A stretch of DNA of 26,495 nucleotides from Helicobacteraceae bacterium (GCA_027084065.1 JALWLR010000047.1:1-26495), one strand, 5' to 3'; positions 7,848-15,392 are shown, numbered from the stretch's first letter. The notes: generated by a model from the letters alone, not told the origin. Translations and numbers: made by a program.

Positions 7848-7886
7848 CCACTCCACACAATGTGGGCAAGTCCACCAAAGCAGTGG
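7848..7886 (+). promoter_or_regulatory. Structured rpmI-rplT spacer with alternative hairpins
   Basis: Within the 105-base spacer, CCAC occurs at 7848-7851, 7853-7856 and 7872-7875, and GTGG at 7862-7865 and 7883-7886. CCACA-CAA-TGTGG (7853-7865) folds as a 5-bp hairpin, CCAC (7872) can pair with GTGG (7883), and alternatively GTGG (7862) can pair with CCAC (7872). These folds exclude one another, as in an attenuator or a protein-binding RNA switch. The remaining spacer (7887-7929) is A-rich and carries the rplT ribosome-binding site AGGA (7920-7923). Confidence 0.4.
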
Positions 7887-7929
7887 CACCTACGAGTAAA
7901 AACGAAATAGGTAAAGTAAAGGAAAAAAT

Positions 7930-8286
7930 ATGCCAAGAGTAAAAACAGGTATTGTAAGAAGAAGAAGACACAAAAAGATACTCAAACTCGCAAAAGGTTT
8001 CTACAGCGGTAGAAGAAAACACTTCAGAAAAGCTAAAGAACAACTTGAGCGCAGCATGTATTATGCTTTCCGTGACAGAAAGCAGAAAAAAAGAGAATTC
8101 AGAAAACTTTGGATTATCAGAATCAATGCTGCATGCAGACTCAATGACATCAGCTACTCCAGATTCATCAACGGTCTTAAAAAAGCCGGCATCGAACTTG
8201 ACAGAAAAATTCTTGCCGATATGGCAATGAACGACGCTGCAGCATTTAGCACAGTCGTTGAACAAGCTAAAGCGGCACTGAAGTAG
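7930..8286 (+). CDS. rplT: 50S ribosomal protein L20
   Basis: 118-residue 23S rRNA-binding protein that acts early in 50S assembly and in several bacteria represses its own operon by binding a leader RNA that mimics its rRNA site. The basic N-terminal extension (VKTGIVRRRRHKKILKLAKG) and the globular part (SYSRFINGLKKAGIELDRKILADMA) are typical, and the length is normal. AGGA at 7920-7923 lies six bases before the ATG. The gene follows rpmI after an unusually long, structured 105-base spacer and is followed 13 bases after its stop by a strong terminator, which defines a two-gene transcription unit. Confidence 0.98.
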   Translation: MPRVKTGIVRRRRHKKILKLAKGFYSGRRKHFRKAKEQLERSMYYAFRDRKQKKREFRKLWIIRINAACRLNDISYSRFINGLKKAGIELDRKILADMAMNDAAAFSTVVEQAKAALK

Positions 8287-8297
8287 GTCTTACTTCT

Positions 8298-8327
8298 CAA
8301 AGCCCTTTTGGGCTTTGCGCTTTTTTT
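8298..8327 (+). terminator. Rho-independent terminator of rpmI-rplT
   Basis: CAAAGCCC (8298-8305), TTTT loop, GGGCTTTG (8310-8317): an 8-bp perfect stem followed by CGC and seven T (8321-8327). On the minus strand no U-run follows the stem, so it should not end the opposing rarA transcript efficiently. Confidence 0.88.
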
Positions 8328-8332
8328 ACAAC

Positions 8333-9511
8333 TTACAACTCTTGTAACTTTTCATACCACTCTTTGATCTTTTTCTCATAACCATTTTCTTTCAATTTGA
8401 CAAAATGCCGCTCTTTTTCAAGATACTTCTGTTTAACGTAACCACCAAAATCATGCGGATACAAATACCCCTCTTTATCATGGACAATATTTTTGGGGAT
8501 TTCTAAAATATCGCCCGATTTTACAGCGCTTTGAGCAGCATTGATCGCTTTGTAAGCGCTATTGGACTTGGGAGAGGAGGCAAGATAGAGCGTACATTCA
8601 CTCAGCAGTATCCGTGCTTCGGGAAAGCCTATCTCTTTGACAGCGGTAAGCGTGGCGCTTGCTACAACAAGTGCCTGCGGATTGGCAAGCCCTATATCTT
8701 CCCCGGCAAGAATAACCAAACGCCTTGCAATAAAATCCGCACTCTCTCCCTCCTCTATCATGCGAGCGAGGTAGTATACGGAGGCATCGAGGTCACTACC
8801 GCGAACCGACTTGATAAATGCCGAAATAAGATCATAATGCACATCCGCTTCACTTGTGCCTCTTGTAAGTGCATTTGGACGTAAAGAGCGAAGCAGCTCT
8901 TTGTCTATCTTTGGCGTAATGGCCGCTGCAAACTCCAAAAGTTTCAGCATCGCTCTGGCATCGCCTCCACTGCTTTTTACAAGGTACTCCTTTGCCTCCT
9001 TATCTATTTTGCATCTACACTCACTCAAAGCTCTTTGTAACAACCGCTCCAGTTCGGCATCTTCAAGCGCATGTAGTTCAAAAAGCATACTACGAGAGCG
9101 AATTGCGGAGGTAAGAGAGTAGTAGGGATTGGAAGTCGAAGCACCAAGAATCAAAGCTTCATTTTTCTCCATAACCGGCAGTAGAACTTCCTGCTGATTT
9201 TTTGAAAGTCTGTGCACCTCATCAATAAAAACAAGCGGTTTTAGCAGTGCGTTTTGGTAACGCCCAAAAATTTTTCGCAAATCCTCTATTTTCAAAGAGG
9301 TTGCATTGAATTCGTAAAAATCCATCTGCATTGCATTTGCGATGATGCGTGCCAACGAAGTTTTACCAACTCCTGCAGGTCCGTAAAAAAAGCTATGCCC
9401 TAAAGCACCTTTTTCTACAAGAGTTCGAAGGGGTGCTCCCTTGGCAACCAGATGGGACTGACCGACAAACTCATCGAAAGTTTTTGGACGAAGAAGGGAA
9501 GCGAAATCCAT
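8333..9511 (-). CDS. rarA: Replication-associated recombination protein A (RarA/MgsA), AAA+ ATPase
   Basis: 392-residue AAA+ ATPase related to clamp-loader subunits, acting at stalled replication forks. Seen in order: the opening LLRPKTFDEFVGQSHL (7-21), Walker A GPAGVGKT (44-51), Walker B VFIDEVHR (94-101), sensor 1 GASTSNPY (123-130), an arginine finger region SAIRSRS (135-141), sensor 2 GGDARAMLKLLE, and a C-terminal tetramerisation domain with the family motifs EDIGLANPQAL and PHDFGGYVKQKYL. Shorter than E. coli RarA (447), but the core is complete. The ATG directly abuts the yjbQ stop, making it the last gene of the kdsD-rluB-yjbQ-rarA operon. No clear terminator follows on this strand. 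Confidence 0.95.
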   Translation of the reverse strand: MDFASLLRPKTFDEFVGQSHLVAKGAPLRTLVEKGALGHSFFYGPAGVGKTSLARIIANAMQMDFYEFNATSLKIEDLRKIFGRYQNALLKPLVFIDEVHRLSKNQQEVLLPVMEKNEALILGASTSNPYYSLTSAIRSRSMLFELHALEDAELERLLQRALSECRCKIDKEAKEYLVKSSGGDARAMLKLLEFAAAITPKIDKELLRSLRPNALTRGTSEADVHYDLISAFIKSVRGSDLDASVYYLARMIEEGESADFIARRLVILAGEDIGLANPQALVVASATLTAVKEIGFPEARILLSECTLYLASSPKSNSAYKAINAAQSAVKSGDILEIPKNIVHDKEGYLYPHDFGGYVKQKYLEKERHFVKLKENGYEKKIKEWYEKLQEL

Positions 9512-9910
9512 CTATCCCGCTACAACCTTCACATAAACCTCTCGCTCCTGTCTTGGACCATCGAACTCACCAAAAAAGATCCCCTGCCACTTGCCATGCA
9601 TTAAACGAGCATTCTCAACCGGAATAGCGACGGAGTTGCCCATCCGAGAGCTTTTTAAATGTGCTGCAGCATTTTCGCCTTTATGAAAGTAATCTCCATC
9701 GGTAGGTGCGATGCGATTGAGCGCATTGAGAAGGTCTCGTCGCAAAGCTGGGTCTTGATTTTCAAACAAAAAGACACTCGATGTCGTGTGGGGTGTAAAG
9801 ACGATGCAGACACCGTCTTTGACTCCGGACTCTATAACCAACTCCTCTACCTCTTTGGAAATATCCATTACCTGTGTTTTATGACTTGTCGGAAACTTTA
9901 ACTTTTTCAT
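9512..9910 (-). CDS. yjbQ: YjbQ/UPF0047 family protein
   Basis: Small protein of the UPF0047 (COG0432) family, some members of which show weak thiamine-phosphate synthase activity; the physiological role is not settled. Family motifs are clear: IVFTPHTTSSVFLFEN, YFHKGENAAAHLKSS, MGNSVAIPV and the C-terminal GKWQGIFFGEFDGPR. The conserved His of PHTTS, FHKG and AAHLK are probable metal or substrate ligands. Two starts are possible: GTG at 9916, which overlaps the rluB stop (GTGA) but sits only four bases from AAGGAG, and ATG at 9910, ten bases from the same site. I prefer the ATG, giving 132 residues. The stop abuts the rarA start. Confidence 0.9.
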   Translation of the reverse strand: MKKLKFPTSHKTQVMDISKEVEELVIESGVKDGVCIVFTPHTTSSVFLFENQDPALRRDLLNALNRIAPTDGDYFHKGENAAAHLKSSRMGNSVAIPVENARLMHGKWQGIFFGEFDGPRQEREVYVKVVAG

Positions 9911-9912
9911 GC

Positions 9913-10677
9913 TCACTTCACTCCTTGCTGTTTTAAAAATGTATGCAGCGCATTGTATTCGCTGCGCTCTAGGTAGCGTGTTTTACCTGTTGGCAGATTA
10001 TTAAGCTTGATCTCGGCGAACTCCAAACGTTTCAAGTCCAGCACATCCGCATCGAAAGCTGCAAAAAATCGACGTAACTCTCTGTTTTTCCCCTCGTTTA
10101 TCGCTACTTTCAAAATGGAGTAGTTTGGCTGATTTTTCACGATGGTATAGCCTAAAAAAGGCTTGAATTTCATCGAGGTTATTTTACTTTTTGCATGTCC
10201 CCCTTTGCGGGCATCGTCAAGCTCAAGCCCCTCTAGCATTGCGCGCTCCATCTGTGGTGTGATCGGACCTTTTATCTTTATCTTATAGACTCTCTGAAGA
10301 TCGGACTCCATAAGCGTCGTCGCCACCAAAGAGCTGTCAGTCAGAAGCAAAAGCCCTTCACTCGCATAATCAAGCCTGCCAACGGGTTTGAAATGTTTGA
10401 ACTCCTTTGGCAGTGAATCGTAAATGGTTCTACGCCCTTGCGGATCTTTTTTCGAGACAATCTCCCCTTTTGGTTTGTTGTAAACAATAACTGTAAACTT
10501 GTTTTTCGGGCTAACCCGCTTACCGCTTACATAGACGATGTCTCGCTCTTCGTTGATGTCGCGCGCCGGATTGGTTTCTACCTCGCCGTTTACTTTGACA
10601 TACCCCTCTTGCACCGCACGATCCGCTTCACGCCTTGAGTATGTCGAATAGTGCGCTATAAATTTGTTCAGTCTCAT
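9913..10677 (-). CDS. rluB: rRNA pseudouridine synthase, RsuA/RluB family
   Basis: 254-residue pseudouridine synthase that isomerises a specific uridine in rRNA. An N-terminal S4 RNA-binding domain is seen (MRLNKFIAHYSTYSRREAD, 1-19, and YVKVNGEV), followed by the catalytic domain with FTVIVYNKPKG and the signature GRLDYASEGLLLLT (100-113), in which Asp103 is the expected catalytic residue, and near the end EGKNRELRRFFAA. The family includes RluB, RluE, RluF and RsuA; RluB (23S U2605) is the usual member in this phylum, but the exact target cannot be read from sequence alone. The ATG abuts the kdsD stop and the stop overlaps the alternative GTG of yjbQ. Confidence 0.92.
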   Translation of the reverse strand: MRLNKFIAHYSTYSRREADRAVQEGYVKVNGEVETNPARDINEERDIVYVSGKRVSPKNKFTVIVYNKPKGEIVSKKDPQGRRTIYDSLPKEFKHFKPVGRLDYASEGLLLLTDSSLVATTLMESDLQRVYKIKIKGPITPQMERAMLEGLELDDARKGGHAKSKITSMKFKPFLGYTIVKNQPNYSILKVAINEGKNRELRRFFAAFDADVLDLKRLEFAEIKLNNLPTGKTRYLERSEYNALHTFLKQQGVK

Positions 10678-11640
10678 TTATGAAATTCCCTTTTCTATAA
10701 GCGTATGCAGATGCAAAACGCCTTTTACTTTTCTCTCTTTATCGGTAATGACAAGAAGCTGAATCTTCTTTTGCTCAATCAGTACAAGAGCATCGCTTGC
10801 AAGTATATTGTCATCATCTATATAAAATGGCTCTTTCGTTGCATATATGAGCGCTTTGTGTGAAAGGTCGAAATCCTTTCTCAGCAAAGCCCTTCGCACA
10901 TCGCCGTCACTCAAAAGCGCAACAAGACGCCCCTCTTCATCACATAAAAGTACCGTACCCAGTCTTCCTTGACTCTGCGCTACAATAGCCTCTCTCATCG
11001 ATGCTTCCTGCGAAACGACAGGAAGATTTTTCGTTGTCATCAGGTCGCGTACTTTGACAAACAGTCTCTTGCCAAGCGCCCCGCCGGGATGCAAAGAGGC
11101 AAAGTCGTCTTTTTGAAAATTTCGTGCTTTCATCAAACAAACAGCCAGTGCATCGCCGAGAGCCAACGTAAGCGTCGTCGAACTTGTCGGTGCCGCTCCA
11201 AGCGGACACGCCTCTTTTTGTACCAAAACAGGAATATGAATGTCGCTATAGCGCCCCAGTGTCGACTCTTTGCTTTTACTCATACCTATAAGCGGTATGT
11301 CAAAACGCTTGATATGAGGTAAAATGGAACTTAGCTCTTCGCTCTCCCCACTGTAGCTTATAGCCAAGACGGTATCCTCTTTGCCAATCATACCCAAGTC
11401 ACCGTGAAGCGCCTCCGTTGGATGCAGAAAAAAGCTAGGTGTACCCGTGCTTGCAAGCGTCGCTGCAATTTTCGCTCCTATAAGACCGCTTTTCCCAACT
11501 CCCGTAACAATGAGTTTTCCTTTACATGCAAGAATGAGCTTGACCGCCTCATCAAACTCTTCCCCAATTTTATCTTTTGCAAAAAGCAGTGTTTTTGCTT
11601 CGGTATCTAATGTTTCTTGTGCTATACTTTTGTAATTCAT
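10678..11640 (-). CDS. kdsD: Arabinose-5-phosphate isomerase (KdsD/KpsF)
   Basis: Converts ribulose-5-phosphate to arabinose-5-phosphate, the first committed step toward Kdo, the sugar linking lipid A to the LPS core. A SIS domain covers about residues 35-175 with GVGKSGLIGAKIAATLASTG, the family motif HPTEALHGDLGMI (73-85), SYSGES (95-100) and SLHPGGALGKRL (182-193). Two CBS domains follow (about 198-255 and 265-318), which in this family are regulatory. At 320 residues it is a full-length KdsD-type enzyme rather than a CBS-less form. It starts the minus-strand operon with rluB, yjbQ and rarA. There is no Shine-Dalgarno site; its TATAAT sits six bases before the ATG, predicting leaderless translation. 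Confidence 0.95.
   Translation of the reverse strand: MNYKSIAQETLDTEAKTLLFAKDKIGEEFDEAVKLILACKGKLIVTGVGKSGLIGAKIAATLASTGTPSFFLHPTEALHGDLGMIGKEDTVLAISYSGESEELSSILPHIKRFDIPLIGMSKSKESTLGRYSDIHIPVLVQKEACPLGAAPTSSTTLTLALGDALAVCLMKARNFQKDDFASLHPGGALGKRLFVKVRDLMTTKNLPVVSQEASMREAIVAQSQGRLGTVLLCDEEGRLVALLSDGDVRRALLRKDFDLSHKALIYATKEPFYIDDDNILASDALVLIEQKKIQLLVITDKERKVKGVLHLHTLIEKGIS
11620..11628 (+). promoter_or_regulatory. Extended -10 promoter for the GGDEF gene
   Basis: TGC-TATACT is an extended -10 (TGn plus a one-mismatch hexamer) located inside kdsD codons 5-7. Transcription would begin near 11635, giving a leader of about 42 bases before the ATG at 11677. It overlaps the oppositely directed kdsD promoter, so both cannot be bound by RNA polymerase at once. 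Confidence 0.5.
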
Positions 11641-11658
11641 AGGGCAATTATACCCTAT
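11639..11658 (-). promoter_or_regulatory. kdsD -10 element framed by an inverted repeat
   Basis: On the minus strand ATAGGGTATAAT (11658 down to 11647) is followed by six bases and the kdsD ATG (11640-11638). The predicted start is the A of ATG. On either strand the site reads ATAGGG-N8-CCCTAT (11639-11644 and 11653-11658), a perfect 6-bp inverted repeat that brackets the -10 hexamer and touches the start codon, as an operator would. The site also lies in the 5' leader of the GGDEF gene. Confidence 0.6.
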
Positions 11659-11676
11659 TTAAGGAAACTCTTTTCG

Positions 11677-13188
11677 ATGTGGAAGATTCGAAGCAAACTC
11701 GATTTTCTCATTGTCAAACAGGCGATGCTTGGAGTTAGAGATGCCATCATCGGACAGCTTGGAGTACTTGCTTTACTTGTCTATTCTCTTTACATGCAAA
11801 TCCCCGAAACGACTCTTGGAATTTGGCTCTTTTTGCATGTACTCAACTACTTTTTCCGCTATCAAATCTACCTTGTCTATATCAAATTGACCAATAACAA
11901 AGAAAACTACCCTCTTGCAAGTGCACTTGTTCGTCTCTACACAATCAGTCTTGCTTTTACAAGCATCCTATGGGGAAGCGCTTTTTTCTTCAGCGATGCA
12001 TTTGGCGAGGGGTATCGTCTCTTGCTTTTTGCCATAATCATCGGTTTTACATTTGCATCGGTACTTAGCATCGGACCTATTTTTTCAATGCATTTGGCAT
12101 TTACTCTTCCAATGAACATCGCCGCTCTCCTAGCCGCATTTACAGCTAACGAAAAAGTTTTTTATGCCTTTGGAATTTTTATCATTATGAGTTTTCTCTA
12201 CTCTTTACGTACTTCCAGAACTTACTTCAGACTTTACACCTCTCTTATAGAGGAGAAGCTCAATGTCCAAAACGCTCTGAAAAAACTTGAACTCAAAGAA
12301 CAAAACAAAACAGAGTATCTCGATGCGATGGCAGAGCTTGGCATCGGGATGGCACTGGTGGATGAAAATGACAAAATTGTCGAATTCAACCTGCCAATGC
12401 AACGATGGTTTCGTGACCTTGAAGGAATGGAGTTTCCACTCTTTTTAGAAGTTACCTTCAGCCTCCAAAAAAAATTGACAAACAAAATGCAGCTAACAAC
12501 ACAAGATGATCATCACTTCGAAGTAACCTCCAAAAACATCTATACAACCGAAGAGAAACTCCATACGCTCTACATTTTCAAAAACATTACCAATGAAACC
12601 CATTACCTTCAAACACTCAAAAATGAAAAAGCCCTGTATAAAAAACGCTCTCAGTACGATCCTCTGACTGAACTTTTCAACAGAGAACACTTTCTTCAGG
12701 AGCTGGATAGCGCCCGCTACGAAGCTGACAGAACATTTAATAAAATCGCTCTGCTTTTTATAGACCTCGATAACTTCAAACACATAAACGATACATACGG
12801 GCACGATGTCGGAGACCAAGTTTTAAGAATCATCGCAAAAAGAATGCGCCACAATGTACGTCACGGCGATCTTCTGGGACGCTTTGCGGGAGATGAATTC
12901 ATCATCGCCTTAAAACAATTAGAATCCAAACAAAACATTGAGCCAATCGTAACACAACTACTCTATGCTCTCTCAAAACCCATTAAAATAGCTACAAAGG
13001 AGTCGGTAATGGAAATAGATATTACCGTAAGCATCGGTATCAGCATCTACCCTGACGACGATCGAGAAATCTCTCAGCTTGTCACAAAAGCAGATAAAGC
13101 GATGTATAGCATAAAAAGAGCACGAAAAAACGGTTACGCTTTTTACAATAAAAACACAAAGGTTACTCAAGATGCAAAATCTTTATGA
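11677..13188 (+). CDS. Membrane-bound GGDEF protein, predicted diguanylate cyclase
   Basis: Predicted to make cyclic di-GMP from two GTP. The start at 11677 is chosen because AAGGAAA (11661-11667) lies nine bases upstream; an earlier in-frame ATG at 11617 would read back through the promoter region. The 503 residues comprise about six hydrophobic segments (residues about 25-185), a linker rich in Glu/Lys that looks coiled-coil (about 195-220), a PAS-like domain (about 225-325, with AELGIGMALVDENDKIVEFN), and a C-terminal GGDEF domain. The active motif is AGDEF (404-408), a permitted variant, and the product-inhibition I-site RxxD is present as RHGD (395-398). There is no EAL domain. The stop overlaps the start of nnr by 17 bases. 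Confidence 0.92.
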   Translation: MWKIRSKLDFLIVKQAMLGVRDAIIGQLGVLALLVYSLYMQIPETTLGIWLFLHVLNYFFRYQIYLVYIKLTNNKENYPLASALVRLYTISLAFTSILWGSAFFFSDAFGEGYRLLLFAIIIGFTFASVLSIGPIFSMHLAFTLPMNIAALLAAFTANEKVFYAFGIFIIMSFLYSLRTSRTYFRLYTSLIEEKLNVQNALKKLELKEQNKTEYLDAMAELGIGMALVDENDKIVEFNLPMQRWFRDLEGMEFPLFLEVTFSLQKKLTNKMQLTTQDDHHFEVTSKNIYTTEEKLHTLYIFKNITNETHYLQTLKNEKALYKKRSQYDPLTELFNREHFLQELDSARYEADRTFNKIALLFIDLDNFKHINDTYGHDVGDQVLRIIAKRMRHNVRHGDLLGRFAGDEFIIALKQLESKQNIEPIVTQLLYALSKPIKIATKESVMEIDITVSIGISIYPDDDREISQLVTKADKAMYSIKRARKNGYAFYNKNTKVTQDAKSL

Positions 13189-14566
13189 TGAAGTCGGAAC
13201 ACTCGATAGACGCTGTTATGAAGAGTTTTTTCTCAGTGAAGATCTGCTTATGGAGCATGCAGCCGAAGGTATGGCGCGCTACATTCGCCATGCACTACCG
13301 AAAAATAGCCGTATTCTCATCGCTGCTGGTAGCGGAAACAACGGTGCCGACGGGATAGCTCTCGCACGACTTTTGCATGGAGATTATCAAGTCGATCTCA
13401 TAGCGATAAAAGAGCCCAAAAGTGCTATGGCGAAACTGCAGACAAAGCGTACCGAGGCGATTGGTCTAAAAGCGCAAAAAGAGTTGCACCCTCCCTATGA
13501 CGCCGTTGTCGATGCTGTTCTTGGCACCGGATTTCGAGGTGTTTTTAATGAGCACCTACGAGGATGGATGGAGCGTCTCAATGCTCTAGATGCTCTTAAG
13601 ATTGCATGTGACATTCCAAGCGGCGTACAAAAAGAGGGAAACTGTGAAGCCCATACATTTCAAGCAGATGTCACTCTGACAATGGGAGCTTTGAAAAAAA
13701 GTCTGTATCATGATGAAGCCAAAGCTTTTACGGGTCGAATTCATGTGCTTGATCTGGGTGTCGCCCGATCTCTCTACGAAACAAAGACCCCATGGAAACT
13801 CCTCGATGAGGAGGATCTTCGCCTCCCTTACAGAAACAATCCAAACACACACAAAGGTAGCTACGGACACACTGCCGTCATAGCCGGAGAAAAAAGCGGT
13901 GCTGCCCTTTTATCTGCCGGTGCGGCACTTCGAATCGGCAGCGGTCTTGTTACGGTAGTTGATTGTCAAAACATTACAGTGCCTATGGATTTGATGCACT
14001 CCGAACATCTTCCTGAAAATACAACTGCCATAGCCGTCGGTATGGGACTTGGCAACATATGGCAAGAAGCGGAACTTGATGAACTATTTTTGCATGATGT
14101 CGCTTACGTTGTCGATGCCGACTTGTTCTACAACGAAAAGATCCTTCGTCTCCTTCAAAAAGAAAATGTGGTTTTGACACCTCATCCAAAGGAGTTTGCC
14201 GCACTCTTACGACAAGCCGGCATTGCTGATGTCGATACAAAAGAGGTACAAGAAAAGCGATTTTACTATGCAGAACTCTTTAGTCGCCATTTTCCCTCTG
14301 TCGTTCTTATGCTCAAAGGGGCAAACGTCATCATCGCTGCAGGTGGGGAGTTTTTCATCAATCCCCATGGGAGTGCCAAACTTGCCAAAGGGGGAAGCGG
14401 CGATGTTTTAGCAGGAGTTACGGCAGGACTGCTTGCACAGGGTTACACGCCTCTGGATGCTGCATGCAATGCATCGCTTATTCATACGAAACTGGCAAAA
14501 CTCTATGATGGAGCTGATTTTTCTTTAACCCCGTCCGCCCTTCTTGAGACGATAAGTAAACTCTAA
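13172..14566 (+). CDS. nnr: Bifunctional NAD(P)HX epimerase / ADP-dependent dehydratase
   Basis: Repairs hydrated NADH and NADPH: the N-terminal YjeF_N domain epimerises (R)- and (S)-NAD(P)HX and the C-terminal ribokinase-like domain dehydrates the S form using ADP or ATP. The epimerase glycine-rich loop GSGNNGADG is at 53-61 with DAVLGTGFRG and CDIPSGVQ further on; the kinase-like domain shows NTHKGSYGHTAVIAG, DADLFYN, VLTPHPKEFAALL and the catalytic GGSGD (407-411, Asp411). The 464 residues are somewhat shorter than the 510-515 of E. coli, as in other Campylobacterota. Its ATG lies 17 bases inside the GGDEF gene, so the two are probably co-transcribed. Confidence 0.95.
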   Translation: MQNLYDEVGTLDRRCYEEFFLSEDLLMEHAAEGMARYIRHALPKNSRILIAAGSGNNGADGIALARLLHGDYQVDLIAIKEPKSAMAKLQTKRTEAIGLKAQKELHPPYDAVVDAVLGTGFRGVFNEHLRGWMERLNALDALKIACDIPSGVQKEGNCEAHTFQADVTLTMGALKKSLYHDEAKAFTGRIHVLDLGVARSLYETKTPWKLLDEEDLRLPYRNNPNTHKGSYGHTAVIAGEKSGAALLSAGAALRIGSGLVTVVDCQNITVPMDLMHSEHLPENTTAIAVGMGLGNIWQEAELDELFLHDVAYVVDADLFYNEKILRLLQKENVVLTPHPKEFAALLRQAGIADVDTKEVQEKRFYYAELFSRHFPSVVLMLKGANVIIAAGGEFFINPHGSAKLAKGGSGDVLAGVTAGLLAQGYTPLDAACNASLIHTKLAKLYDGADFSLTPSALLETISKL

Positions 14567-14574
14567 GTTACTTA

Positions 14575-14583
14575 TGTTATAAA
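14575..14583 (+). promoter_or_regulatory. Extended -10 promoter for thiG
   Basis: TGT-TATAAA is an extended -10 in the 46-base gap after nnr. It would start transcription near 14590, about 22 bases before the thiG ATG, leaving the AAGG ribosome-binding site (14601-14604) intact. No thiamine-pyrophosphate riboswitch fits in a leader this short. Confidence 0.45.
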
Positions 14584-14612
14584 TATGCAAAAATTATACG
14601 AAGGTACTCTGC

Positions 14613-15392
14613 ATGAGCGATACACTTAAAATTGGAAAATATGAACTGGGCTCAAGACTCATAGTCGGAAGCGGTAAATACAAAGATTTCGAAACGACAA
14701 AAGAGGCAACGCTCGCTAGCGGCAGCGAACTGATAACTGTTGCTGTAAGACGTCTTAACATTACAGACCCGAACAAAGAAAATCTTCGTGATACTTTCAA
14801 AGGAACGAACGTCAAGTTTCTTCCAAACTCGGCAGGATGCGTAACAGCGGAAGAAGCTATTACTACATTTCGCCTGACAAAAGAGGCAACAGGTATAGAT
14901 TTGATAAAACTCGAAGTCATCGGCGATACGCAAAAAACACTCTATCCTGATGTGCTTGAGACAATCAAAGCATGTGAAGTGCTTGCCAAAGAGGGCTTTA
15001 CCATTATGGCATATACTTCGGACGATCCCATTATGGCTAAGCGCTTGGAAGATGCCGGAGCACATGCCGTTATGCCGCTTGCCGCTCCTATTGGCAGCGG
15101 TTTGGGTGTGCAAAACCCTTATAATGTCGTATTTGTCAAAGAGGCTGTAAGTGTTCCGGTCATCGTCGATGCGGGAATAGGATGTGCCAGTGACGCGGCA
15201 TACGCAATGGAGTTGGGTGCAGACGGTGTGTTGACAAATACCGCAATCGCACAGGCAAAAGATCCCATTGCAATGGCAAAAGCGATGAAAGCAGCCGTGG
15301 AAGCAGGACGTCTAAGTTACCTTGCCGGACGCATACCGAAAAAACCCTATGCAACCGCCTCTTCTCCTGTTGACGGGTTGATTCAGTTCTAA
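14613..15392 (+). CDS. thiG: Thiazole synthase
   Basis: Forms the thiazole phosphate moiety of thiamine from deoxyxylulose-5-phosphate, ThiS-thiocarboxylate and dehydroglycine. The TIM-barrel is full length (259 residues). Lys99 in DLIKLEVIGD is the expected Schiff-base lysine; phosphate-binding loops are seen at APIGSGLGVQNP (159-170), DAGIGCASDAA (187-197) and GVLTNTAIAQA (205-215). AAGG lies eight bases before the ATG. No other thiamine gene (thiS, thiF, thiH, thiC) is in the window, so the other steps must be encoded elsewhere. Its TAA shares a base with the ATG of the next gene (TAATG), giving close coupling to an unrelated membrane protein and rsmE. Confidence 0.97.
   Translation: MSDTLKIGKYELGSRLIVGSGKYKDFETTKEATLASGSELITVAVRRLNITDPNKENLRDTFKGTNVKFLPNSAGCVTAEEAITTFRLTKEATGIDLIKLEVIGDTQKTLYPDVLETIKACEVLAKEGFTIMAYTSDDPIMAKRLEDAGAHAVMPLAAPIGSGLGVQNPYNVVFVKEAVSVPVIVDAGIGCASDAAYAMELGADGVLTNTAIAQAKDPIAMAKAMKAAVEAGRLSYLAGRIPKKPYATASSPVDGLIQF

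Noticed and set aside
7591..8265. 224-codon open frame on the minus strand opposite rpmI and rplT
   Set aside because: It lies antisense to two certain ribosomal protein genes and includes their structured spacer; its predicted protein is Phe/Ser/Cys-rich with no recognisable domain, as expected for the complement of Lys/Arg-rich genes.
9911..9916. GTG start for yjbQ, two residues longer
   Set aside because: AAGGAG is only four bases from the GTG but ten from the ATG at 9910, and the family normally opens MKKL or similar; the alternative remains possible.
11617..11676. 20-residue N-terminal extension of the GGDEF protein
   Set aside because: It would start inside kdsD and run through both promoter elements; the ATG at 11677 has AAGGAAA at a good distance and is followed by a normal cytoplasmic-to-membrane N-terminus.
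9512..15392. A functional link between yjbQ (weak thiamine-phosphate synthase activity in some members) and thiG
   Set aside because: They lie on opposite strands in different operons about 4.7 kb apart, with no shared regulatory motif; proximity alone is not evidence.
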